Under the pieces are notes generated by a model. The model saw nothing but the letters and a program-made list of their open reading frames with translations, was not told the origin of the DNA and did no database searches. Positions 1-10,095 of a stretch of 64,000 bases of DNA are shown piece by piece. Made by a program: the position numbers and the translations under genes. How positions within the stretch are numbered: position 1 is the first letter of the stretch; every line of letters begins with the position of its first letter. Source of the DNA: Acanthaster planci (Eukaryota > Echinodermata > Asteroidea > Valvatida > Acanthasteridae); the NCBI RefSeq assembly GCF_001949145.1, contig NW_019091364.1, forward strand, positions 1,424,516-1,488,515. The letters are read 5' to 3'.

Positions 1-173
1 AAAATTATAAACTCAAGACAGTTGTATTTAGGTATTTTCAGCAGTCAAATATCTCATATGAAAAAAATTATACACAAAATAAAAGCGGCCCTTAACTTCT
101 TTGGTGTCGTGTGTATCTGTACTCTCTCACTGAAGGATAATTTTTTTCTTTACCCTTTGGGGGAAACTTGTGG

Positions 174-850
174 AGCCTGGGCATGGGATAACTCCATAGA
201 GGTACTGGATTACTCCCTTGGAGCACAGGATTACTCCTTTGAGGCTACTTGATTACTGCCTCAGGGCACAGGGTTGCTCCTTTGGAGCGGAGAATTGCTC
301 CCTTGGGTCACAGAATTACTCCACTGGGGCATGGGATTACTCCTTTAGGGCTACTGGATTACTCCACTGGGGCATGGGATTGTTCCTTTGTGGCAAAGGA
401 TTACTCCACTTGGGAATGGGATTGCTCCTTTGTAGCAAAGGATTGATCCACTGGGGCATGGGATTGCTCCTTTGTGGCAAAGGATTAGGGCCATGGGAAA
501 TGAGGTTCCTACCTTGGGACACAGGATTCCTCCCTTGGGGCATGGGATTACTTCCTAGAGGTACTGGATTACTCCCTTGGAGCACAGGGTTACTCCATTG
601 AGGCACTGGATTACTCCCATGGGGCACAGGGTTACTCCTTTGGAGTGGAGAATTGCTCCCTTGGGTCACAGGATTACTCCCTTGGGGTACAGGATTAGTC
701 CCTTGGGGCACAGGATTACGCCCTTGGGGCACAGGATTACTCCCTTGGGTGATGGGATTGCTCCCTTGAAGCACAGAATCACTCCCTTGGGGCATTGGAC
801 TTCTCCCGTGGGGCATGGGATTAGTCTTTTGGGGTATGCGATTACTCCCT
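174..850 (-). repeat. 21-bp minisatellite, coding for heptapeptide repeats in copy A and continuing past its stop
   Basis: About 32 imperfect 21-bp units with a minus-strand core of CAAGGGAGTAATCCTGTGCC. The 24 units from 850 down to 346 are translated as GSNPVPQ-like heptads (variants RSNPMPQ, WSNPLPQ, GRNPVSQ). At about 340-362 a unit is one base too long, which brings a TAA (337-339) into frame. A further 7-8 units (174-336) lie beyond the stop. About six units (198-330 and 556-690) are a recognisable higher-order duplication, offset by roughly 358 bp, that is 17 units plus one base. Confidence 0.92.
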
Positions 851-3800
851 TGGAATGGAAGACCACTTCCCATGGGTGAGGGGTGTTTTGCCTTGTGTGG
901 GGGTTCATTCTCCTCTGGTGGGTTTTCCCCAGATTGAGGTGGCACATCACTACTCCAGGCTCCCACAGGTCGAATGATGCGGCGTTGAAAGAACATGACA
1001 ACCTTTATGGCCGACACTGTGTAGCTCACTTCGTAGGTCTCGGGTGATTCCACCATGCAGGCTAACTCCCAGCCACGATGGCCCATCTCATTCAATAGAG
1101 GGATCCAGTCAGTTTTCTGCTTGACAGAGTAGTCAAAAACCCCAAACTGTAAAAGAATAAAAGGGCATTTTAATTGAATGGTTTGGAATCAGTTGTCAGG
1201 TGAAATCAGGCAAAATCTGACCTGGTCACTAGGCAGAAGAGAGAAACATGATTGACTTGAAAATGGGGATGAGTTTCGTTGATTTAGAGATTTTGGGATT
1301 TTATGATGCTTCTGGCCTTTTCTTTCCATAAAAAAATTGTAAAGTGGTATTTCCTTGAAAAAGTATTTCCTTAAATTTAAAGCCTTAAGAGACCTTTTTT
1401 CATTTTTGACTTTGACAAACAGTCCAATTTCACAATTCAATAAATTCATTTTGGGAATATCAAATGTAAAAACGCAATTCAGCATTCAAAAACCCAATTT
1501 CACATTTACTGCAGATAATCAAAATGGACTTCTTTCCAATATGTGCCTTATTTTGACACTCTCACAAAGCAAATGAAAAATATAGGAACAGTACACAACA
1601 AAAAATGATTACAATTAATCATGGTAACGACAAAATCGTTAAATCTAGTAGCTCTATGCTGTTCCGGCACACATATATGTGTGGCTGGAGGAGCCTTCAG
1701 CGGGCCACTCCCCCTGCGGTCAGCCCGTCTGACGGAACTTCCACCCCTTGGTCGGTTGTTAAACTTCATGGGTATGCCTTGCCTGGTAGTAAATAGGCCG
1801 ATACTCTTAAACCTTACTTGCAATACTGTATGCTACCATGAATCAACGGATGCCACCCTTGCTACTTAATCTACTGTGCATAATCAAAGGAAGAAGTTGT
1901 GAATAACGCGGAGTCTTCCTGTCACCCCAAAGTCCTGCTTCCTGCCATGATTTTAATTGTTCACCCCGGTATTAATTAATCCCAATATTGGGGGACCGCG
2001 ACACTATTTTACAAATTTGAGGGGGAAAGATCCCAATTTTACAGGAAATGTATTGGGGACTAGTTCTCCATTTGAAGGTTCTGAATGGTTCTCCATTTGA
2101 AGACCATTTTGCCTGTGGACAATTACCCATACCAAATTGTAAACACTGATGGACGATTATTTTCTCAGAACTTTCCCTTCCTGACATTTTCCCAGTAATG
2201 TTGTGCATGCAAAGTCTCTCACACACGCGAGTATCCGGTTGAGAAATATGGCCCGACTTAAAGCCTTTTTAGTTGGAAGGTCAAGCTGTCCATCAGAAGA
2301 ATCAGTAGTAGTGACGTGCTAGAGCACTGACCTTGACCTTGTGTTCGTACTCAATGATGGTCCCCTCCCATTCCGGCACATCGCTGCTCACTTTGGAAGC
2401 TTCCTTCTCAAGGAACCAGATGGAGTTGTGATTGGCGTGAATGGTACTTGACAAAAACGCTGCAATTGGACAGAAAGACCAAAGATCTGGTGCAGGATGT
2501 TAATTTTGACAAAGACACGGAGCAGGACAAACAGATCCAAAACCTGTTTACCAAGGTGTTTGTTAGTCTCAAATGATGTCTTCTACTGCTCGTTTTTTGC
2601 AGCTTTTGAAAAAGACGGCGGGTCAGTGATTTCACTTTTAGGGGCCCTGACTGAGTGAAGAACAAGTTAAAGCTAAAATTAAAATCTACAGATCAGTGAT
2701 AAATACTAAAAAGCTGAGTCACACATCACAAAGTGTACATGTCAAGTTGAGAGAGGTACCACTTTAAACCAGGCTAAGCCCCTGCCCAACTTAGGGGGGG
2801 GGATTTTTAGCAAGGGTGGGGGAGAAAGACTAAAAGGTGAGTGGAGTCCGGTATCTACTGCAATGAGTCAATTCTGTGCACAAAATCCTCAGTGATGACA
2901 AACGGAAAGACTGTGGCTATGCCTTGAACCACGCATGAATCTAGCCCTGTAAAAGGATGTTTGATGCAAATTTGCAAATTACTAGGGTGCACGGGGATGG
3001 GGTTGTGCTGCCATCTTGCAGACCATAATATAGTAAGTACCAGGGGTATATGTTTTGCCTGGTGCCCTGTATATATTTTGTGGACAGATTACCAGGGAAA
3101 AGAACTGACCAGTGGTCCTTTCTCAAACTTGCCCATTATTAATAAGCCAGTTTGGTGTTTCAATAAAGCAAGACCAGTTAGGAAGAAGGCAGGCATGCCT
3201 GTCTGCATAGGGCCGTACTGATTGGGAAAGCCTTGCGCCAGTGTCCGAATGACCTCGGATGCACTTCATCGTGGGCATGCGCTGTTGGAATACCAAACTG
3301 GCTCACTGGTAGTAAAAGAACAGCGCCCTCTACTGCTTGTGCAGAGGCCATCTCAAGGCTTACAACTCCTCTCTTTGATGGAATTGTCATAGTTGATCTC
3401 CACTAGTTTCCAGCCCCTCTGTAGGAAGCCAGCAAAGTGGCCCATGAAGTCAGTCTCCATCTCATACTCCACTTCCGTCGAAAAGCTGGGATATTTCATT
3501 TTGAACTTTATGGGAATGCTGACAGCCTGGTAGACATAACGGGTGGGGTTTGGATCCAAAGGCATATGGAAGAAGAGATCCACCCCTTTACCTGGGTGAG
3601 AAACCATATTTCGGTAAAAAAAACATACGTTTGGAGTTATAAAAATAGAAGCAAAACTGGGCTGGTCAGACAGAATATGACTTACTGAACAGTGTTAATT
3701 TTTCACTGAAAATGTTGACCTCTGCAAAGGGCAAAATGCAGTTTCTCACTCAGGGGCGGATCCAGGATTTTCCCAAAGAGGGGGCGCGATCCCTTATTTT

Positions 3801-5801
3801 TGAAAAGGGGGGGGGGCAAAAGTATACTAAAGCAGCAATGGTAAAATGCTTGCGAACATGTAATGCGAAGCAATATGGCGTAGGGTCCGGGACCATTTGG
3901 AATTCTAGGTGCTCTGTGTTACAATCTCAGACAGTATGACCCCTCTTTTTTTTTTCCCTTTTCCCTCTCTCTTTTTTACGAACAGTTACAAACTCTTGGT
4001 GGCGCACTATTGGAAATTGCCGGTATTGCTAGTTCACAGGTTGGCATTGCTTTTGTTGTACTGTTAGGGATCAAAATGCCCTTTACAGAGCATTTTTGAT
4101 ACGTTACAAAAAGACCCACCTCCTAAAATAATACTCACTTGCTTGGAAGCCGGTAAGTGCCTGCTGAAGTATCCCGGGGGACTTCTCAAAACCTGTGATT
4201 TCGATGCAGATCAAACGCCCTCCCTGAGCGGCAACATTGCTTATCTGTTACAATTGCAAAAACAACGGCACAGTTTTTGGACCAGAGTATTCACAATTTC
4301 GTACAAGCCAACAACTGGGATCCATGTATAAAATTCACTTACAATAAGCTCTCGCATACCTTCTGGTGGATGTCGGAAGTGTTGGATGTCACCGTCTGGC
4401 CTTCTGTGCCTTGAGTTTTCAAGAAGCTCTTCTCCACCCGAAGCTGGCATCTTTCACGGGACGGAGGCCTGTAGATAGAGCAGTTAGTTGGGAGGAACAT
4501 CCCAGAAATGATGGGTGTAATAAATACAGAGCACTGGCTGAAACTCAACACGGACACCAAGGTTGATGAGGAGTTAAGGGTCAAGGATGGATGGCACACG
4601 AGAGAGTCTGGACTTGGAATGCTTTAGTATCCACTGAAACCACCAGCGGCCATCTTATGGTGCCCCAAACAAAGGTAAACGATGGCTTACGTACCATTTT
4701 AACCACTGTTGGCACAAACAATTTGGTTAACAATGGTGTGTCATCCTTTGCAAACGCACTGCAGTCGGAATGGGAAGATGATCCATGGGTGGCTCTAGTG
4801 ACCTCTGTGTGCTGATTAAGAATATTGCAAATCCTGATTTTTTCATCATTTCAAAACCTTTCTAGGGGCATCTCCTGGAAACGAACAGCACACTGCAAAG
4901 CTTCAGTCAAGGCAACAGTCAAAATTATGGAAGACCCTGAAAAGGGCAAAAGTATGAACAAATTTCACTTGCCAAGAAAAATTGTCGTACTCTCGACCAT
5001 TTTTGGGGCCATCTTAAATAGTTGGCTTCACACTTACACATTGACAGGTTTGGATAAGATGGCTTGGAAGGGCATTGCAACTTTAGAAGAGCCATTTATT
5101 TTTCTCATGAGTCCCGGGCAAGCCTGGAACTGCTGCAGGATAAACCCATGGGTATAGGGCTGGCATATCACAGGGTAACAGGCATCAGTGTTGGTTGTGA
5201 CCATGGAAGAGGAAAAGATGTTACCTGGCAGGAAACAAATTATCATTTACAATTTACTGAATAGGCTTAAAAAGCAAATGCACCTGAAAGCTATCTTTCT
5301 AATTCTCAATTGCACTGAGTGCATGGAAGATGGGGACTTACGTCCTTCATTTTTTTTATGTAAATGCCAATTCTTGTGTAGAAATTATTGGGCAAGACAG
5401 TGCCATCTCATAGAAATCAAGAATATAATCTTCTGAAGGATATTTCAATTAATGCCAAAAGTTTGGACCTCAAACTTCACCACCATTAGTCACCATCCTT
5501 TAATAATGCTCCAACCGCTGCATGGTCTTGGGCAATAACTGTACACCGACTACTAACAGGTAAAGACCTTCAAAGAATTGAGAAATGCCAAGTGTAATTA
5601 CATACAAAGCACAGCAGTCAGTTATCTTAGCCCAAACTTACTATCAGCTTTCAAAACAGCTTCGATGTTTACGTAGCAGTACTGGAGTCGGTCACCCGCA
5701 TAAGGCTCTGGATCATTCGGGATAGGACTGTGAGCACCCATAGGCAAGGGGTTGACTGCTTCAGCTGGCCTTGAAGAACTGTGGGGTCGTTCATTGCTCA
5801 T
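337..5801 (-). CDS. Raftlin-like protein, tandem copy A (7 coding exons, 575 aa)
   Basis: Minus-strand coding exons, in order: 5642-5801, 5038-5224, 4360-4468, 4139-4244, 3364-3591, 2332-2459, 337-1146. All junctions are GT-AG, with phases 1,2,0,1,1,0, and the joined length is a multiple of three. Exons 2-6 and the start of exon 7 (to about residue 368) look like a raftlin domain. They include QGGRLICIEITGFE, FLQRGWKLVEINYD, then an IIEYEHKV...KTDWIPLLNEMGHRGW block and MFFQRR, matching the raftlin order VVEQWTV..KTDYGPLL....GW...FLQRP. Raftlins are membrane-raft and endocytosis scaffolds usually anchored by an acylated N-terminus. Here the protein starts MSNERP, so the Gly2 needed for myristoylation is absent. 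The tail is 24 heptads of GSNPVPQ type. It is the downstream neighbour of paralogue B in the same orientation. A 5' UTR intron ending one base before the ATG is possible (TTTCAG). Family assignment is from remembered patterns, not a search. Confidence 0.83.
1147..2331 (-). other. Intron 6 of copy A
   Basis: Intron of about 1.2 kb bounded by GTCAGT at 2326-2331 and an acceptor at 1147. I see no coding exon inside. It holds a 16-bp perfect palindrome, CACACATATATGTGTG, at 1668-1683, next to a GC-richer block (1690-1760) of unknown origin. Confidence 0.75.
3751..3830 (+). mobile_element. Truncated DNA-transposon end in intron 4 of copy A
   Basis: The sequence begins CAGGGGCGGATCCAGGATTT and is followed by a G-rich tract. 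This end is nearly the same as the terminal repeat of the complete short element at 17392-17609. I find no matching opposite end before exon 4 (4244), so this looks like a solo or truncated terminus. The 3' limit is approximate. Confidence 0.5.
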
Positions 5802-7804
5802 TCTGAAACTAGCTCGTCAGCTACAGTTTTTAAAACCTATAACTGAAAGATGCAATCAAGCCAATAATAATGGCAACAGCAATGGCAAACACTACTTAAA
5901 CCTCTGGTTTGTACAAGGTGGGGCTGTCGCAAGTACACTTGTCAAATTGACGAGCTAAAAATAACAAACCAGGAAAAACCCAGCCTTTTGCATTTACATA
6001 TCAAAGATGTCTATTATAATAAAGCTAAGATGCTCATGATAAGGACGAACTGGGATTCCAAGGTCTGTCAATCCATTAACATTGGGGAATGGATGTGTGA
6101 AGCAAGGGCACACAATGACAAGCCAACTGGGCCCCGTTTCCTTTCAAGTTTAAACCAAAGAGTGATCCAAAATCCTTCAATTATGAAATCTTCTCAGCAA
6201 TTACCCCAAAATGGAAACCAACTTCAACGGAGAGAGCTTCGACTCCCTAAGCATACAAGTTTAAGCTCCAGAATGAGTCCCAATTAATCTCCTCTCCTCG
6301 TGTCTGATCCTCAATCCATTATCTACACTTTGCACCCAAAACTGAATGTAATACAAGTCCATGTACACTATTCCGACTATGAAACTCAGGTCTCTCGTGA
6401 ATATACTGGAATAATTATTGTCAAAGTAAAATCTTACCATGACTTTGGTGTAAGGTTAGCAAGACGGACTTTATACCCACCCACCAGATAACACTGATTC
6501 CAACATGACGCTATGTTCCTGATTTAGGTAGAAACATGATTGTGTAAACATCAGTGTCTACTTGTAAGGAAGACGATGAATGAATCTGTGATAATCTGAG
6601 GGTACTTCAAATTTTAGTTCTGAAAAACAATCATCCCTTCAATGATTTTAAACACAGTTGGCACAAAGGTAACAGTTACGCTTGTTTAACACTTCATTTT
6701 ATTCATAATTATGATGTGATATATTTAATCATGCATTTTACCTTGGAAACTGAAGATGGTTTACCCTTCACAGGTTTAAAAAAGTGAAGAAAGAAAATAC
6801 AAGACAATAAATACAGAAAATTACTCTCCCACCTTAAAGCGTTCATAAGCACGGATGATACTGAACTATATTACCACTTGTGTGCCAGGGAGGTGACTGG
6901 TTCCCGTCCAAATAATAAATGATTGGGACCAGTAGCCAGCTCACACTTGACATGTCTGATTGGCCCTTCTGTTTGATATATATTCATACTATACTAAGTC
7001 AGACCAATGGCACTATAGAGTTAACAAGTGTGACGTCACTGTGAACCAGAAAGTGCAGTGCAAACGAATGGAGTACGCGGGCGTGTTGGTTCACGCGCTG
7101 GTTCATGCGCTCGTGCCTTTTACGCACTAATTGTGTGCGTGATGTATTCACTTCGGTACACTATGACACCTGCTTCATCCATGGTTAGCCACTATTAATT
7201 TACTCTTGGTTTCAAGACCTTCCTGTTTATTCTGTGACACGAACCATCACCAGATGAATCGCTATCACAGGCTGGTACGCCTCAAAAATGGGTGCTGTCA
7301 CAGTGAATCGCATTCTGCACCACACAATGCACGCATATCGGATCGCAGTACTGCCAAAGGCATCTTGGACCCAAGACTACGATTAATCATGGAGTTGTAT
7401 ATATGTACACACAGTTTGCTTTCTCACATATTGTTTATGATCTCACTTATTTCCCCAGCCATTCACTTCAAGTCACTAATTACGTTGCTCAGTTATCACA
7501 TGAATGAGCAATGCATACAGAACTTGTTTTGAAATACATGTTTAACAGAGGAGATTGGAGAATGCAAACTATTTCATTGGCTACTGTCTAATTATTAAAT
7601 TGTGGAAGCAACTGCATGCTCATTTCCTCATTGAAATAAACTCTGAGGAATTCCTCCAAACTTTATGACCTGCTATTGGTTCCTACGTTCGATTAACATC
7701 CGAAAGACGTCTGTGGACTACGGAGGAACCTGGATCAGTCTAGGCAAGGAACACCATGACTTACAAATATGAGTACAAATGTCATGAGCAACTGTGCACA
7801 GTAA
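5802..7804. other. Intergenic: upstream of copy A
   Basis: No coding exon is supported here. It holds the presumed promoter and 5' UTR of copy A, AT-rich sequence, and a CRE-type TGACGTCA at 7031-7038, followed by a short CpG-rich patch (7070-7140) of repeated CACGCGCTGGTTCA-like words. Confidence 0.6.
7031..7038. promoter_or_regulatory. CRE/ATF palindrome TGACGTCA
   Basis: A perfect CREB/ATF consensus palindrome, about 1.2 kb upstream of the start codon of copy A. The match is seen directly; a regulatory role is inferred. Confidence 0.35.
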
Positions 7805-8179
7805 CTTAACGGACCATGGGTAGCTAAACAGACCATGAGTAGCTGAACAAACCATGAGTAGCCTAACAGACCACAGGTAGCTGAACAGACCATGAGTAGC
7901 TGAACAGACCATGGGTAGCTTAACAGACCATGAGTAGCCTAACAGACCACGAGTAGCTTAACAGACCATGAGTAGCTGAACAGACCATGAGTAGCTTAAC
8001 AGACCATGAGTAGCTTAACAGACCATGAGTAGCCTAACAGACCATGAGTAGCTTAACAGACCATGAGTAGCTTAACAGACCATGAGTAGCTTAACAGACC
8101 ATGAGTAGCTTAACAGACCATGAGTAGCTGAACAGACCATAAGTAGCTTAACAGACCATGAGTAGCTTAACAGACCATT
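7805..8179. repeat. 19-bp tandem satellite, about 20 copies
   Basis: Head-to-tail units of CTTAACAGACCATGAGTAG, with the variants CTG and CCT at the unit start and GGG or CAG in place of GAG. There are no unique spacers between units. It lies between the two raftlin-like genes. Because 19 is not a multiple of three, the open frames across it (19-residue periodicity) are artefacts. Confidence 0.97.
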
Positions 8180-10095
8180 GTATGTTCCTTACAGTTTTCA
8201 TTTTAATGTACATGGACTTACTTCAATATAAGCTTGCCTAATCAAATGAAGTTCAACCTCAGGAGCTCAGTGCATGGATCTAAAACTGAAAAGTTGTTAT
8301 CCAGATGAAACTGAGTTGCCGATAACATCAAACTATAACTTCACTATCTGCAATGCTAATCAAACAACTTGTAGGTCCAGTTGATGGCACAATTTTCTTT
8401 CTTTTCGATTCTATTCAAATCTGGTACCCTCATGAGTACACACAAGGCTCCATCTCTTAGGCTTGCCTGCTTGATCTGGATTCCACTCAACAATCCCGAC
8501 GCTGGTTCACTTTATGCATTAGATAGGTGCTGGTGTCAGTCAACCAATGACGGATCACTGATCGCAATCCGGATCCACGTTTAAACAAACAAGCCTCAAG
8601 AGCCATGCCAGATTGACGGCTGGGAAACACTCAGGGCAAGCCTCCTGAGGTGAACAACAACTCTATAAACATTTGCAGAAAACACATTGATAAGTTGGAA
8701 AAAAATGCAAAAATTGTGCAGCCATCTTGGAATTTACCATATTTTGGCCAGAATTGACCATACTTGACACATTTAAAATATCCATTCAAATGCAAGAGCA
8801 ACATCTTATTAGATGTTGACGGGCTGCACACTGAAACCACTACTCATCCCCCCCAAAAATTATGGACATTACTAAACACCGGTGATTGTGTGAAACTTGC
8901 CATTTTTTTCTTGAGCTGGAAATTCTACAATCTGATTTGACTTGTTAAAATGGTTTAAATATTTTTGTTTAAAATGCAGTTATGTACACATTTATTTCAG
9001 CCTTACCTTCCCAAATTTCAAGCTGATTTAGCTCTTCAATGAAACAAAATCCCCCAAATGCCATAAACTAAAACTGAAAAACCACAACTTAATGCACATT
9101 CATAAAATAAATTCCTATGAAGGATTTATTTATCTGTGACATTTTGAACTTAATACTGAAGTACTACAACCTGGCTTTCATCAGCAAATAAGCATGATGA
9201 TTATATGCATAGTATAGAAAAAAATTTCCACAAACTATTGGCTTTAAAAACTTTTTAGGAAATATTCTACTCTTTTCTATTTTTACACAGGTTAAGAATT
9301 CATTACTATAAATGTTACATTTACAACATTAGTGTGATTGTTGTTACAGACAAGATCTTTGCAATACACAGGTGGAATTTTATCCATCATAAACAATTTG
9401 TGACCCACCATCCCCAAACCAGGCTGAAGTAGTAACTCCACAACCATAAAATAGTGGAACTTCCACTGTTCAGATTTTCATGGGAGTTTTACAGCTATTA
9501 CTACCCGTAAGAAGCTTACTGCAGACAGAATTTTGATTTGACATGGATCACTTTTAAGTGTAAAAAAAAAAAACTGAAGGAGAGGAATTGTCCAACATCA
9601 CAAATACCGACTTCAGCCTGGTTTGGGGATGGTGGGTCACATTTCGATGGATTGTAAGTTTTAAAGCTGTGGTCATATTTTGAGAGGAAAATAAAGCCTG
9701 GAAAATAAAGCACACTGTGTCCCTCAGCAAGATACATTATCACAATGGGAAAATTCTGGGAGCTTTCCACAGCCACTTTACAGCAATATGAAGTGGGCGA
9801 TTCGTAAAACTCATGTCATGATGGGGTGAGGTACACCCGTGATGACAGTCAGTAAGCGTACTTGCTTTCAAAATCCTAATAACAACTTTCACCACAGACC
9901 TCTTTGCTAGGCATTTCCAAACTCTTCAAAGATTTACAATCAACTGTCACCGACAATGTAATCTACCATTGCAAGGCTATTTTGTGCTTTTGCAATGACA
10001 AGAAACTCCGAGAATTTTGTTCATTCCCTTTGTGGAGACACTTAACATCCACAGCATGCATGGATCAAAGTTTGTACTTCCAATCAAAGGGACAC
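8180..10095. other. Intergenic / probable 3' UTR region of copy B
   Basis: No exon is supported. It is AT-rich and contains the 32-bp inverted repeat at 9399-9641. A minus-strand AATAAA (plus TTTATT at 9125-9130) could be the polyadenylation signal of copy B if its 3' UTR is about 1 kb. Confidence 0.45.
9399..9641. repeat. Perfect 32-bp inverted repeat with 179-nt spacer
   Basis: The left arm (9399-9430) begins TGTGACCCACCATCCCC and ends CAGGCTGAAGT. The right arm (9610-9641) is its exact reverse complement. Flanks outside the arms do not pair well. It lies downstream of the stop of copy B, so a long 3' UTR would contain it as a stem-loop. Confidence 0.95.

Noticed and set aside
218-601. Plus-strand ORF rich in Gly/Leu/Trp across the minisatellite
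   Set aside because: It is the antisense of the 21-bp coding repeat; openness follows from repeat periodicity.
7805-8179. CRISPR-like periodic repeat
   Set aside because: Units are head-to-tail without spacers in an intron-bearing eukaryotic genome; it is a simple tandem satellite.
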